From NCBI RefSeq assembly GCF_000962805.1, contig NZ_JZTW01000025.1, positions 1 through 54,640 on the forward strand: a DNA stretch of 54,640 nt, in the 5' to 3' direction. The DNA comes from Pseudarthrobacter chlorophenolicus. Its GTDB lineage: Bacteria; Actinomycetota; Actinomycetes; Actinomycetales; Micrococcaceae. Position numbers and translations under genes: made by a program. The notes under the pieces were generated by a model that saw only the letters and a list, made by a program, of their open reading frames with translations, was not told the origin of the DNA and made no database searches. How positions within the stretch are numbered: the first letter of the stretch is position 1; every line of letters begins with the position of its first letter. This document shows, piece after piece, positions 16,277 to 24,897 of the stretch.

Positions 16277-17488
16277 ATGAACCAGGCTTTTGTGTACGAC
16301 GCCGTGCGCACCCCGTTCGGCAAGTTCGGCTCCGGCCTTGCCGCGGTCCGTCCGGATGACCTTGCCGCGCACGTGATCAAGGAATCCGTGCACCGCGCAC
16401 CGGGACTTGATCCGGAGCGGATCGATGAGGTGGTGTTCGGCAACGCCAACGGCGCCGGCGAAGAGAACCGCAACATCGCCCGGATGGGCACGCTTTTGGC
16501 CGGGCTCCCGGTGTCCATCCCTGGCACCACGGTGAACCGGCTCTGCGGCTCGTCGCTGGACGCGGCGATCATCGCGTCCCGGCAGATCAATGCCGGCGAC
16601 GCGGACCTCATTCTGGTGGGCGGGGCGGAGTCGATGTCCCGCGCCCCGTGGGTGCTGCCCAAGACCGAGAAGCCCTACCCGGCCGGGGACATGACGCTGG
16701 CCTCCACCACGCTGGGCTGGCGCCTGGTCAACAAGGCGATGCCAAAGGACTGGACCATCTCCCTGGGCGAGGCCACCGAGCGGCTCCGCGAGAAGTACGG
16801 CGTGACCCGGGAGGCGCAGGACGAGTTCGCAGCCGCGTCGCACAACTTGTCCGCCGCAGCCTGGGACGAGGGGTTCTACGACAACCTCGTCACACCGGTC
16901 CCGGGCACCGACCTGGTCCGCGACGAAGGCATCCGCCCCGGCTCGTCGGCGGAGAAGCTCGCCGGGCTGAAGACCGTGTTCCGTACGGAGAGCGGCACGG
17001 TCACCGCGGGCAACGCGTCTCCATTGTCCGACGGCGCCTCCGCGGCCTGGGTGGGCAGTGAGGCTGCCGCCGGGCTGCTGGGTCTGGACCCGCTGGCCCG
17101 GATCGCCGGGCGCGGCGCACACGCTAACGATCCCCAGTACTTCGGCTACGCCCCCGTGGAGGCCGCGAACAAGGCCCTCGCGAAGGCGGGTATCGGCTGG
17201 GAGCAGGTGGGCGCCGTCGAACTTAACGAAGCGTTCGCCGCGCAGTCCCTGGCCTGCATCAACGCCTGGGGCATCGACCCCGGGATCGTGAACCGGCACG
17301 GCGGGGCAATCGCCATGGGCCACCCGCTCGGGGCGTCCGGGACCCGGATCCTGGGCACCCTGGCCCGGTCCCTGCAGGCCTCCGGGGAACGCTGGGGTGT
17401 CGCCGCGATCTGCATCGGCGTGGGCCAGGGCCTGGCCGTTGTCCTTGAGAACATGACCGCCGCCGGAACCAACACAAAGGACCAGTAA
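16277..17488 (+). CDS. pcaF: Beta-ketoadipyl-CoA thiolase
   Basis: 403 residues. Thiolase residues are in place: acyl-accepting C90 (NRLCGSSLDA), H349 (AMGHPLGASGTR) and C379 (CIGVGQG). GGAESMSRAPWV and NEAFAAQSLA are typical of the degradative family. It cleaves 3-oxoadipyl-CoA into succinyl-CoA and acetyl-CoA. ATG 16277 has AGAGGA just upstream. It is separated from pcaC by the palindromic repeat but in the same direction; its TAA overlaps the pcaI start (TAATG). Confidence 0.93.
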   Translation: MNQAFVYDAVRTPFGKFGSGLAAVRPDDLAAHVIKESVHRAPGLDPERIDEVVFGNANGAGEENRNIARMGTLLAGLPVSIPGTTVNRLCGSSLDAAIIASRQINAGDADLILVGGAESMSRAPWVLPKTEKPYPAGDMTLASTTLGWRLVNKAMPKDWTISLGEATERLREKYGVTREAQDEFAAASHNLSAAAWDEGFYDNLVTPVPGTDLVRDEGIRPGSSAEKLAGLKTVFRTESGTVTAGNASPLSDGASAAWVGSEAAAGLLGLDPLARIAGRGAHANDPQYFGYAPVEAANKALAKAGIGWEQVGAVELNEAFAAQSLACINAWGIDPGIVNRHGGAIAMGHPLGASGTRILGTLARSLQASGERWGVAAICIGVGQGLAVVLENMTAAGTNTKDQ

Positions 17489-18183
17489 TGCTGAACTTCG
17501 TAGATTCGGTCCAGGACGCCGTCGCCGGCATCAAGGACGGCTCCACCGTGATGATCGGCGGGTTCGGCAACGCCGGGCAGCCGTTCGAACTGATCGACGC
17601 GCTGCTCGAATGCGGCGCCACGGACCTGACCGTGGTGAACAATAACGCCGGCCAGGGCGACCAGGGCCTGGCGCTGCTGATCAGGGAAGGCCGGGTGAAG
17701 AAGATGATCTGCTCCTTCCCGCGGCAGTCCGATTCCTGGCACTTCGACGCAAAGTACAAGGCCGGCGAGATCGAACTCGAACTGGTCCCGCAGGGCAACC
17801 TGGCCGAACGCATCCGGGCCGCCGGCGCCGGGATCGGCGGGTTCTTCACCCCCACCGGCTACGGCACCATGCTCGCCGAGGGCAAGGAAACCCGGATCAT
17901 CGACGGCCGCGGCCAGGTCTTCGAAACCCCCATTCACGCCGACGTCGCCCTGATCAAAGCCCTGAAGGCTGACGGGAAGGGCAACCTGGTGTACCGCAAG
18001 ACCGCCCGGAACTTCGGCCCCATCATGGCGGCGGCCGCGACGCACACCATCGTGCAGGTGTCCGAGATCGTCCCCACCGGCGGGCTCGACCCGGAAAACA
18101 TCGTTACCCCGGGGATCTACGTCAACAGCATCGTCCAGGTGTCCGGCAGCGGTGCCGGTGCCACGAACGGAAAGGTGGCCTGA
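17488..18183 (+). CDS. pcaI: 3-oxoadipate CoA-transferase subunit A
   Basis: 231 residues. The CoA-transferase family I alpha-subunit signature is seen as MIGGFGNAGQPFELI, followed by LTVVNNNAGQGDQGLALLI and GGFFTPTGYGT. With PcaJ it moves CoA from succinyl-CoA to 3-oxoadipate. The start overlaps the pcaF stop by one base, and pcaJ follows after one base. Confidence 0.93.
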   Translation: MLNFVDSVQDAVAGIKDGSTVMIGGFGNAGQPFELIDALLECGATDLTVVNNNAGQGDQGLALLIREGRVKKMICSFPRQSDSWHFDAKYKAGEIELELVPQGNLAERIRAAGAGIGGFFTPTGYGTMLAEGKETRIIDGRGQVFETPIHADVALIKALKADGKGNLVYRKTARNFGPIMAAAATHTIVQVSEIVPTGGLDPENIVTPGIYVNSIVQVSGSGAGATNGKVA

Positions 18184-18184
18184 G

Positions 18185-18871
18185 ATGAGCCTCACCGAAA
18201 CCAGCATCAAGACATCAGATACGCCCCTGGGCCGGGACGACCTGGCCCGGCTGGTGGCCAAGGACATCGCCCCGGGCTCATTCGTGAACCTGGGCATCGG
18301 CCAGCCCACCCTGGTGTCCAACTACCTCACCGACGAACAAAACATCACCCTCCACACCGAGAACGGCATGCTGGGCATGGGCCCGGCCGCCGAGGGCGAC
18401 GAGATCGACGGCGACCTCATCAATGCCGGCAAGATCCCCGTCACCGAACTCCCCGGTGCGTCCTACTTCCATCACGCGGACTCCTTTGCCATCATGCGCG
18501 GCGGCCACCTGGACATCTGCGTCCTGGGCGCCTTCCAGGTTTCCGCCACCGGGGACCTCGCCAACTGGCACACCGGGGCACCCGGGGCGATTCCCGCCGT
18601 CGGCGGCGCCATGGACCTCGCCACCGGCGCCAAGGACGTCTTCGTCATGATGACCCTGCTGACCCGCGAAGGCGCGTCCAAGATCGTGGAGTCCTGCACC
18701 TACCCGCTCACAGGCGTCGGCTGCGTCACCCGCGTTTACACCGACAAAGGCGTCTTCCTCACCGGCCCGGATGGCGTCACCGTCCGCGAAACCTTCGGCT
18801 GCACCCTCGAAGAGCTCCAGGAACTGGTGCCCGTCCCCCTCAAGGCAGCGCCCGCCGCCGTCGGTGGTTGA
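18185..18871 (+). CDS. pcaJ: 3-oxoadipate CoA-transferase subunit B
   Basis: 228 residues. The beta-subunit blocks NLGIGQPTLVSNYL and HTENGMLGMGP are present; E59 in the ENG motif is the expected thioester-forming glutamate. HADSFAIMRGGHLD and GAFQVSATGDLANW complete the family pattern. It partners PcaI. Adjacent gene order F-I-J puts the last three beta-ketoadipate steps in one unit. Confidence 0.93.
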   Translation: MSLTETSIKTSDTPLGRDDLARLVAKDIAPGSFVNLGIGQPTLVSNYLTDEQNITLHTENGMLGMGPAAEGDEIDGDLINAGKIPVTELPGASYFHHADSFAIMRGGHLDICVLGAFQVSATGDLANWHTGAPGAIPAVGGAMDLATGAKDVFVMMTLLTREGASKIVESCTYPLTGVGCVTRVYTDKGVFLTGPDGVTVRETFGCTLEELQELVPVPLKAAPAAVGG

Positions 18872-18916
18872 GCCCTTCTAAACCCGCCGCGCCCGCCGCC
18901 CCTAGGATTGGTAACC

Positions 18917-19726
18917 ATGACCGACGCCGTCCGCACGGACACCCAGCCACCGCAGGCCAGCGACCAGTATGTCCAGTCGCTGGCACGCGGCCTGGCAGTG
19001 ATCCGCGCCTTTGACGCCGACCGCCCGGTCATGACCCTCAGCGAGGTGGCGGGCCAAACCCGCCTGACCCGGGCCACCGCACGCCGGTTCCTGCACACCC
19101 TGGTGGAGCTGGGCTACGTCCGCACAGACGGCAAGACGTTCGCCCTGACGGCACAGGTGCTGCAGCTTGGCTACGCCTACCTCTCCGGGCTCTCGCTGCC
19201 GCAGCTGGCCCAGCCGCACCTTGAGGAGCTGTCCCTGAAACTGGGGGAGTCGACGTCGGCGGCTGTCCTGGACGGCGTGGACATTGCCTACATCGCCCGG
19301 GTGACCACCCGCCGCATCATGAACGTGGGCATCACCGTGGGCACACGGTTCCCGGCCTACGCCACCTCCATGGGACGGGTGCTCCTGGCTAACCTGCCGG
19401 CCGCCGGGCTCAAGGAGTACCTCGCCGCAGCGGACATCCGGCCGCTCACACCCCGGGCCCTGGCCACCGTCCCGGAACTGCTGGCGGTGCTGGAAACCGT
19501 CCGAACGCAGGGCTGGTGCCTGCTGGACCAGGAACTGGAACCGGGCCTGATGTCCGTGGCGGCACCGGTGTTTGACGGAGCCAAGGTGGTGGCTGCGGTC
19601 AACGTGTCGCTGCAGGCCCAGTCCGTGGCAGCGCGGGAGGACCCGGAAGCCTACCTGGCTTCGGTGGCGCAGGAGATCGCGGCCACCGCCAAGCTCATCT
19701 CCGCGGACCTCACCGCCCGCGGCTGA
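18917..19726 (+). CDS. pcaR: IclR-family regulator PcaR
   Basis: 269 residues. It opens with YVQSLARGLAVIRAFDADRPVMTLSEVA and TRLTRATARRFLHTLVELGYV, the winged helix-turn-helix of PcaR/PcaU/PobR proteins. The effector domain carries ATSMGRVLLA and GWCLLDQELEPGLMSVAAPV. Family members bind beta-ketoadipate or protocatechuate. It ends the pca run and probably acts on the operator at 9066-9082; that link is inferred from motif similarity. ATG 18917 is preferred over TTG 18908. A hairpin repeat follows its stop. Confidence 0.9.
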   Translation: MTDAVRTDTQPPQASDQYVQSLARGLAVIRAFDADRPVMTLSEVAGQTRLTRATARRFLHTLVELGYVRTDGKTFALTAQVLQLGYAYLSGLSLPQLAQPHLEELSLKLGESTSAAVLDGVDIAYIARVTTRRIMNVGITVGTRFPAYATSMGRVLLANLPAAGLKEYLAAADIRPLTPRALATVPELLAVLETVRTQGWCLLDQELEPGLMSVAAPVFDGAKVVAAVNVSLQAQSVAAREDPEAYLASVAQEIAATAKLISADLTARG

Positions 19727-19735
19727 CCCGTTCCC

Positions 19736-19820
19736 AAAGAGTTTTTGGGCAGATATCACGACCTCCGGAGTGTCTAGCTCGCGTTATCTGTCCGAAAACT
19801 CCGGGGTGAGGTAACTCTTT
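19736..19820 (+). repeat. Long hairpin repeat after pcaR (second repeat family)
   Basis: GAGTTTTTGGGCAGATA (19739-19755) pairs with TATCTGTCCGAAAACTC (19785-19801) at 15 of 17 positions, and both exceptions are G-U pairs in RNA. An outer pair AAAGAGTT / AACTCTTT (19736-19743, 19813-19820) competes with the inner one. The sequence is unrelated to the CCCAACTAGGTAGC family. It begins ten bases after the pcaR stop and may end the pca transcript. Confidence 0.75.
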
Positions 19821-19940
19821 GCCATCCATCCGGGTCCTGCCACTCCCGCCGCAGCAGCGCCCGTCCTAGACTCAACCCAACTGTGCGCAGCAGAGTGGCT
19901 GCCGCAAGACTGCCGGACGCGGCAGGAAGGGAGCGTGCGG

Positions 19941-21110
19941 GTGAAACTGGGCATTCCGCGGGAACGCCGGGAGGGCGAACGGCGCGTGGCCGCCACCCCG
20001 GACACGGTGAAACAGCTGGCCGGAATGGGCCTGGAGGTACTGGTCGAGGCGGGCGCGGGCGACGCCGCGGGGCACCCGGACCGGGACTACACGGAGGCGG
20101 GCGCCGCCGTCGTCCCTGAACTGGACACCAGCGCCGTGGACATCCTGGCGCACGTCCGCCCCCTGGACCCGCACACGGCCGCCGCACTGAAAACGGGAGC
20201 GGTCACCGTGGGGCTCGCGTCGCCGTCGTCCGAACTGCCCACGGTGCAGGCACTCGCCCGGGCCGGCGCCACGTCCTTCGCCCTGGAGCTGGTGCCGCGC
20301 ATCTCCCGCGCCCAGTCCATGGACGCGCTCAGCTCCCAGGCCCTGGTGGCCGGCTACCGCTGCGTGCTGGAAGCCGCCATCCGGCTGCCCAGGTTCTTCC
20401 CCCTCTACATGACCGCCGCCGGCACGGTCCCGCCCGCCCGCGTCCTGGTGCTCGGAGCCGGCGTTGCCGGGCTGCAGGCGATCGGCACGGCCAAACGGCT
20501 TGGCGCGCGGGTGTCCGCCAATGACATCCGGCCCGCCTCCGCGGACGAGGTCGCGTCCATGGGAGGCACCTTCATCCGCCTGGACCTGGAAACCGCAGAA
20601 GCTGCCGGCGGCTACGCCCGCCAGCTCAGTTCCGACGCCGGCACCCGGCAGCGGCAGTTGCTCGCGCCGCACGTGGCGGAGTCGGACGTTCTCATTACGA
20701 CGGCGGCCGTCCCGGGAAGGCGCGCACCGCTCCTGGTGACCCGCGAGATGGTGCAGGGCATGCGGGCCGGGTCCGTCGTCGTCGACCTCGCCGCGGAGTC
20801 CGGCGGCAATGTGGAGGGAGCGGTCCCGGGCGAGGATGTCGCCGTGCCTACCGCCGACGGCTCCGGCCACGTGACCCTGGTGGGACTGAAGGACCCCGCA
20901 TCCACCATGGCCTTCGACGCCTCCCGCCTCTATGCCAAGAACGTCGCCAACCTCCTGGCGCTGATGGTCAGGGACGGCAAACTCGTCCTGGACTTCGGGG
21001 ACGAGGTGGTGGCCGGAGCGTGCCTCACCCATGACGGCCAGGTGCGGCACGGTCCCACGGCGGAACTGCTCGGCGAAACAGCCCGGGCCCGGCAGGAAGG
21101 GGTTCTGTGA
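19941..21110 (+). CDS. pntAa: NAD(P) transhydrogenase alpha subunit part 1
   Basis: 389 residues. Domain I shows KLGIPRERREGERRVAATPDTV at the start, the Rossmann loop VLVLGAGVAGLQAIGTAKRLGA and GGNVEGAVPGEDV. It binds NAD(H) on the cytoplasmic side of the proton-pumping transhydrogenase. GTG 19941 is chosen over GTG 19935 because AAGGGAG then has seven rather than one base of spacing. The split of PntA into a soluble and a membrane polypeptide is usual in actinobacteria. Stop overlaps the next ATG. Confidence 0.92.
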   Translation: MKLGIPRERREGERRVAATPDTVKQLAGMGLEVLVEAGAGDAAGHPDRDYTEAGAAVVPELDTSAVDILAHVRPLDPHTAAALKTGAVTVGLASPSSELPTVQALARAGATSFALELVPRISRAQSMDALSSQALVAGYRCVLEAAIRLPRFFPLYMTAAGTVPPARVLVLGAGVAGLQAIGTAKRLGARVSANDIRPASADEVASMGGTFIRLDLETAEAAGGYARQLSSDAGTRQRQLLAPHVAESDVLITTAAVPGRRAPLLVTREMVQGMRAGSVVVDLAAESGGNVEGAVPGEDVAVPTADGSGHVTLVGLKDPASTMAFDASRLYAKNVANLLALMVRDGKLVLDFGDEVVAGACLTHDGQVRHGPTAELLGETARARQEGVL

Positions 21111-21460
21111 TGGACGGAATGAGCCTGCTGACCATCACGGTCCTGGCCGTCTTTGTGGGATTCGAGGTGGTGTCCAAGGTCTCCAGCACCCTGCACACGC
21201 CGCTGATGTCCGGCGCCAACGCCATCCACGGCATCATCCTGGTGGGTGCCATCATCGTGGCCGGCCAGGCAGCGGACCCGTGGGTCCTCGCGGTGGCACT
21301 GCTCGCCGTCGTCCTGGCCACGGCCAACCTGGTGGGCGGCTTCGTGGTCACGGACCGGATGCTGCACATGTTCCACGCCAAGAAGGAGATTCCGCGTACG
21401 GGCCCCGCCCAGTCAGGCGCCCCGCAGTCGGGTGCCGCCCCAAAGGCGGACGGGAAATGA
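21110..21460 (+). CDS. pntAb: NAD(P) transhydrogenase alpha subunit part 2 (membrane)
   Basis: 116 residues, ATG 21110 with AGGAAGGGG upstream. Three hydrophobic segments are present, with the conserved VGFEVVSKVSSTLHTPLMSGANAIHGI split across the first two. GGFVVTDRMLHMF is the last. It contributes helices to the proton channel with PntB. It overlaps both neighbours by one to four bases. Confidence 0.92.
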   Translation: MDGMSLLTITVLAVFVGFEVVSKVSSTLHTPLMSGANAIHGIILVGAIIVAGQAADPWVLAVALLAVVLATANLVGGFVVTDRMLHMFHAKKEIPRTGPAQSGAPQSGAAPKADGK

Positions 21461-22830
21461 GTATCCTCGACCCCGCTTGGACCGCCCTGCTCTACCTGGC
21501 CGCTGCGGTTTTCTTCATCCTGGCGCTGCGCGGCCTCAGTTCACCGCGGACCGCGCGCCGCGGCAACCTGATCGGCGCCTTCGGTGCCCTGATCGCTGTG
21601 GTCACCGTTTTCCTGTCCGCGAGGCTGGAGAACATCCCCTGGATCCTGGCCGCCATCGCCGTCGGATCCGCGGTGGCCGCCCCGGTGGCCCGGCGCGTGA
21701 AGATGACGCAGATGCCCCAGCTGGTGGCTCTGTTCAACGGCGTGGGCGGCGGTGCGGCGGCGCTGGTGGCGCTCCTGGAACTGCCCCATGCGGACGGTCC
21801 CTGGGTGCGGCTCGCCATCGTCTTCACGCTCCTGGTGGGCGCCGTCTCCTTTGCCGGCTCCGGGGTGACGTTCGCCAAGCTGCAGGAACTGATGACCACC
21901 CGGCCGGTGCTGTTCCCCGGCCTGCCCGTGGTGATGACTGCAGTGCTGCTGGCATCAGTGGCGGCCGGCGTTGCGGTTGTCATCACCGGGTCTACGGTGC
22001 TCGCGGTGCTGCTGCTGGTCCTGGGCCTCGCGGCCGGCGTCCTGCTGGTGCTGCCCGTGGGCGGTGCGGACGTCCCTATCGTGATTTCGCTGCTGAACGC
22101 CTTCACCGGCCTGGCCGTCGCGGCATCCGGCCTCGTGCTGGGCAATGTACTGCTGGTGGTGGCCGGCACCCTGGTGGGCGCCTCCGGCACCATCCTCACC
22201 CGCGCCATGGCGGCGGCCATGGGCCGCAGCGTCGCGGGCATCCTGTTCGGCGCCTTCCGGGGAGGCTCGACGGCGGGATCCACCGCCGTGAGCGACCGCC
22301 CGGTGCGCTCGTCCACGCCTGAGGACGTGGCGGTACTCCTGCGTTATGCGCAGCGGGTGATTATCGTCCCCGGCTACGGCCTCGCGGTGGCGCAGGGGCA
22401 GCACACGGCGGCGGAACTGGCGCAGGCGCTGGAAGCCCGGGGGATCGAGGTGGACTTTGCCATCCACCCCGTGGCGGGCCGGATGCCCGGTCACATGAAC
22501 GTGCTCCTGGCCGAGGCCAACGTGCCCTACGAGTCGCTCAAGGAAATGGTGGAGATCAACCCCGAGTTCAAGACTGCGGATGTGGCCCTGGTGGTGGGCG
22601 CCAACGACGTTGTGAATCCCGCAGCCAAGACGTCCTCCGGCTCACCGATTTACGGCATGCCCATCCTTGAAGTCTCCGCCGCCCGCCAGGTGGTGTTCCT
22701 CAAGCGCTCCATGCGCCCTGGCTTCGCCGGCATCGAAAACGAACTGCTGTACGAGCCGCAGACCTCCCTGCTTTTCGGGGATGCCAAGGATTCGCTCGCC
22801 CAGGTGCTGGGGGCGGTCAAGGCCCTCTAA
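21457..22830 (+). CDS. pntB: NAD(P) transhydrogenase beta subunit
   Basis: 457 residues. About nine membrane segments (residues 1-270) include QMPQLVALFNGVGGGAAALVA and GGADVPIVISLLNAFTGLAVA. They are followed by the NADP(H)-binding domain III, with VIIVPGYGLAVAQGQHTAAEL and VVGANDVVNPAAKTSSGSPIYGMP. It couples proton flow to hydride transfer from NADH to NADP. ATG 21457 overlaps the pntAb stop (ATGA). The unit could supply NADPH for PobA and biosynthesis; that link is contextual only. Confidence 0.93.
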   Translation: MSILDPAWTALLYLAAAVFFILALRGLSSPRTARRGNLIGAFGALIAVVTVFLSARLENIPWILAAIAVGSAVAAPVARRVKMTQMPQLVALFNGVGGGAAALVALLELPHADGPWVRLAIVFTLLVGAVSFAGSGVTFAKLQELMTTRPVLFPGLPVVMTAVLLASVAAGVAVVITGSTVLAVLLLVLGLAAGVLLVLPVGGADVPIVISLLNAFTGLAVAASGLVLGNVLLVVAGTLVGASGTILTRAMAAAMGRSVAGILFGAFRGGSTAGSTAVSDRPVRSSTPEDVAVLLRYAQRVIIVPGYGLAVAQGQHTAAELAQALEARGIEVDFAIHPVAGRMPGHMNVLLAEANVPYESLKEMVEINPEFKTADVALVVGANDVVNPAAKTSSGSPIYGMPILEVSAARQVVFLKRSMRPGFAGIENELLYEPQTSLLFGDAKDSLAQVLGAVKAL

Positions 22831-22911
22831 CCGGGTTTGGCCGGAAGGCGGCGGCGGGCAGGCTACTCTTCTCTCAGAAGCTTGCTTTCCATTCCGCCAC
22901 TGAAGGACGCC

Positions 22912-23832
22912 ATGACTGCCAACAGCTCCACTTCACCCAGACGCGCCGCCATCATCGTCAATCCGGCCAAGCCGGTGGAGTTCGATGTGCGCGGCCTGGT
23001 GGCCAAGCACTGTGTGGAAAACGGTTGGGGCGAAGCCATCTGGCTGGAAACCACCAAGGAGGACCCGGGCGTGGGCCAGGCGAAGGAAGCCCTGGCTCAG
23101 GGAGCGGACATCGTCATCGCCGCCGGGGGAGACGGGACCGTCCGGTGCGTGGCCGAGGTCCTCGCCGGCGGGGACGTGCCCATGGGACTCCTTCCGCTGG
23201 GAACCGGGAACCTGCTGGCCCGCAACCTCGGCATGGATGTCACGGATTACGACGGCGCCATGGCGGCGGCACTGAGCGGCACCGAACGCAAGATCGACGT
23301 GGTCCGCGCGGTGCGCAATGATCCGGACAAGGAACAGATCTTCCTGGTGATGGCCGGCGTCGGCTACGACGCCACCATCATGGCGGACACCAACGAGGAC
23401 CTGAAGGACAAGGTTGGCTGGCTGGCCTATGTGGACGCCGGCATCCGCAACCTGCCCGGCAAGCCGGTCAAGGCCACCGTGGTGATTGATGGCGAGACCG
23501 TGGTGCACCGCGGCGTCCGCAGCGTGATGGTGGGCAACTGCGGAAAGGTCCAGGGCGGCCTGGAGATCTTCCCCGAGGCCAAGGTGGACGACGGGCTGCT
23601 GGACATTGCCGTGCTGGCCCCGCACCACGGCAAGCTGGGCTGGCTCTCAGTGCTGGCCGGCATCATCGGCAAGGGCCGGAACCGGGACACCGCCGTGGAG
23701 TACTTCCAGGGCAAGGCCGTGGAAATCACCCTCGAACACGCGGACAACTACCAGCTGGACGGCGACCACGAGGGCGAAGGCAAGCACGTCCTGATGACCA
23801 TGGAGCCGGGCGCCCTCACCCTCCGGATGTAA
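22912..23832 (+). CDS. Diacylglycerol/lipid kinase family protein
   Basis: 306 residues with AAGGA before ATG 22912. The DAGK catalytic domain has the IIVNPAK start, the nucleotide loop AAGGDGTVRCVAEVL and LPLGTGNLLARNLG, then VMAGVGYDATIM. The C-terminal beta-sandwich ends with a DGDHEG motif. Members phosphorylate diacylglycerol or related membrane lipids (DgkB, YegS). The lipid substrate is not determined. It is convergent with the ACT-domain gene; a palindromic repeat fills the entire gap. Confidence 0.88.
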   Translation: MTANSSTSPRRAAIIVNPAKPVEFDVRGLVAKHCVENGWGEAIWLETTKEDPGVGQAKEALAQGADIVIAAGGDGTVRCVAEVLAGGDVPMGLLPLGTGNLLARNLGMDVTDYDGAMAAALSGTERKIDVVRAVRNDPDKEQIFLVMAGVGYDATIMADTNEDLKDKVGWLAYVDAGIRNLPGKPVKATVVIDGETVVHRGVRSVMVGNCGKVQGGLEIFPEAKVDDGLLDIAVLAPHHGKLGWLSVLAGIIGKGRNRDTAVEYFQGKAVEITLEHADNYQLDGDHEGEGKHVLMTMEPGALTLRM

Positions 23833-23833
23833 C

Positions 23834-23901
23834 CCCCACCTGAGCAGCGCCAAGTGCCGTTTTGAACCGTCAGAAGGGCACTTCGCGCTACCTAGTTGGG
23901 G
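23834..23901 (-). repeat. 68-bp palindromic repeat, copy 2; supplies the ACT-gene stop codon
   Basis: Read on the minus strand it starts CCCCAACTAGGTAGC and matches copy 1 (16183-16249) at the left end, at CAAAACG in the middle and at CAG-TGGGG at the right end. Inner arms are AAGTGCC and GGCACTT. The TAG in the left arm is the stop of the ACT-domain gene, exactly as copy 1 ends pcaC, and both proteins end in PN. The element spans the whole gap to the lipid-kinase stop. Confidence 0.82.
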
Positions 23902-24731
23902 CTGGCAGTGGCGGACTTGTGCGCCAGGATCTCCGCGAGTTCGGCCAGCCGGTGCGCCCTGGCCGATTCGGCGGGCGTGAACGGTTCCCCGGGGCGGGAG
24001 AAAACCACCGGGCCGTGCCACGCGGTGGGGATCTTCAGGCGGGTGCCGTCGTCGGCCGCCGTGCCGGGAACGTCCGACGGCGGCACGATCCGTGCGCCCA
24101 GCAGTTCAGCCACGGCGAGGGGAAGTTCGTCCGGGGCGTCGGCAATCCTGGCGGCGAGGCTCAGCGCCTTCGTTTGGCCGTCGGCCATAGCCAGCGCGGT
24201 GGTGGGCCACACGTGCGCTCGGCTGCCGCCGCCGTCGTGCAACGCTGCCAGCAGCTCGCGCTCATCCATGGCGCCCGGTGCAGACAGTACAAACTCATCC
24301 AGCACCCCACCCGGGACCGGATGGACGTGGATGCCCAGGATGTTGATGCCGTTCCGGGCCAAGGCGCCCGTGACCTTTTCCAGCGCACCGGGCTGGTCCT
24401 GCAGGACCGTTCGCGCCCGCCAGAGAGCCGGCGCGGCTTCCAGTTTGCGGTGGCGGCGCAGTGCCGGAGCGTGCAGCCAGCCGCGCAGGATCCGGGCAGC
24501 GGACGGCTCGGCCACCCAGATCACCAGCACGGTGGCCGTCAGCGTGAGCACCAGCACTTTGGCCACATAGGGCAGGTGGGTTTCCACCACCAGGGCGTGG
24601 ACCAGCAGCTCGATGGGCAGCATGACGGCCACATTGGCGGCGGTCAGGCGGGCCTTGGGCGGATCGGGCATCTGTCCGCAGACCTCGCAGCTGAGTTCGG
24701 CGGCGGGTGTGGCCCGCGGTGCGTGCTTCAT
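23892..24731 (-). CDS. Membrane-anchored ACT-domain protein
   Basis: About 279 residues from ATG 24731; a longer reading from ATG 24782 (296 residues) is possible, and neither has a ribosome site. A short CEVCGQMP Cys pair precedes two hydrophobic segments (roughly residues 34-52 and 57-74). An ACT-type ligand-binding domain follows: ARTVLQDQPGALEKVTGALARNG in part, then ILGIHVHPV. A C-terminal helical part is GNAT-like in length but lacks a clear motif A. ACT domains bind amino acids or small effectors. The stop codon lies inside a palindromic repeat. It is divergent from the FUSC gene. Confidence 0.68.
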   Translation of the reverse strand: MKHAPRATPAAELSCEVCGQMPDPPKARLTAANVAVMLPIELLVHALVVETHLPYVAKVLVLTLTATVLVIWVAEPSAARILRGWLHAPALRRHRKLEAAPALWRARTVLQDQPGALEKVTGALARNGINILGIHVHPVPGGVLDEFVLSAPGAMDERELLAALHDGGGSRAHVWPTTALAMADGQTKALSLAARIADAPDELPLAVAELLGARIVPPSDVPGTAADDGTRLKIPTAWHGPVVFSRPGEPFTPAESARAHRLAELAEILAHKSATASPN

Positions 24732-24778
24732 GAGCCAAGCATTCGTGCGTGCTGTTTCTGCTGCGTTGCCTGCCGATT

Positions 24779-24791
24779 CCATTCAAGGGAA
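24779..24791. promoter_or_regulatory. Candidate IclR site CCATTCAAGGGAA
   Basis: One of three 13-mers with consensus CCATTSAASGGAA (others at 26046 and 26813). It lies between the divergent ACT and FUSC genes inside the near-palindrome ATTCC-N7-GGAAT (24776-24792). Confidence 0.5.
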
Positions 24792-24897
24792 TTTAATGGG
24801 TGGGTTCGGGGGCTGGCGCCATAGGATCTATTGGGAACATCAGTGCGGCCGGCCGCCCATCAGGACAACCGGATACCGCAGGAAAGGCGCTGCCCAC

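Noticed and set aside
22912..23832. NAD kinase, suggested by the GGDGT motif
   Set aside because: The surrounding LPLGTGNLLARNLG block and the C-terminal sandwich fit the diacylglycerol/lipid kinase family rather than NadK.
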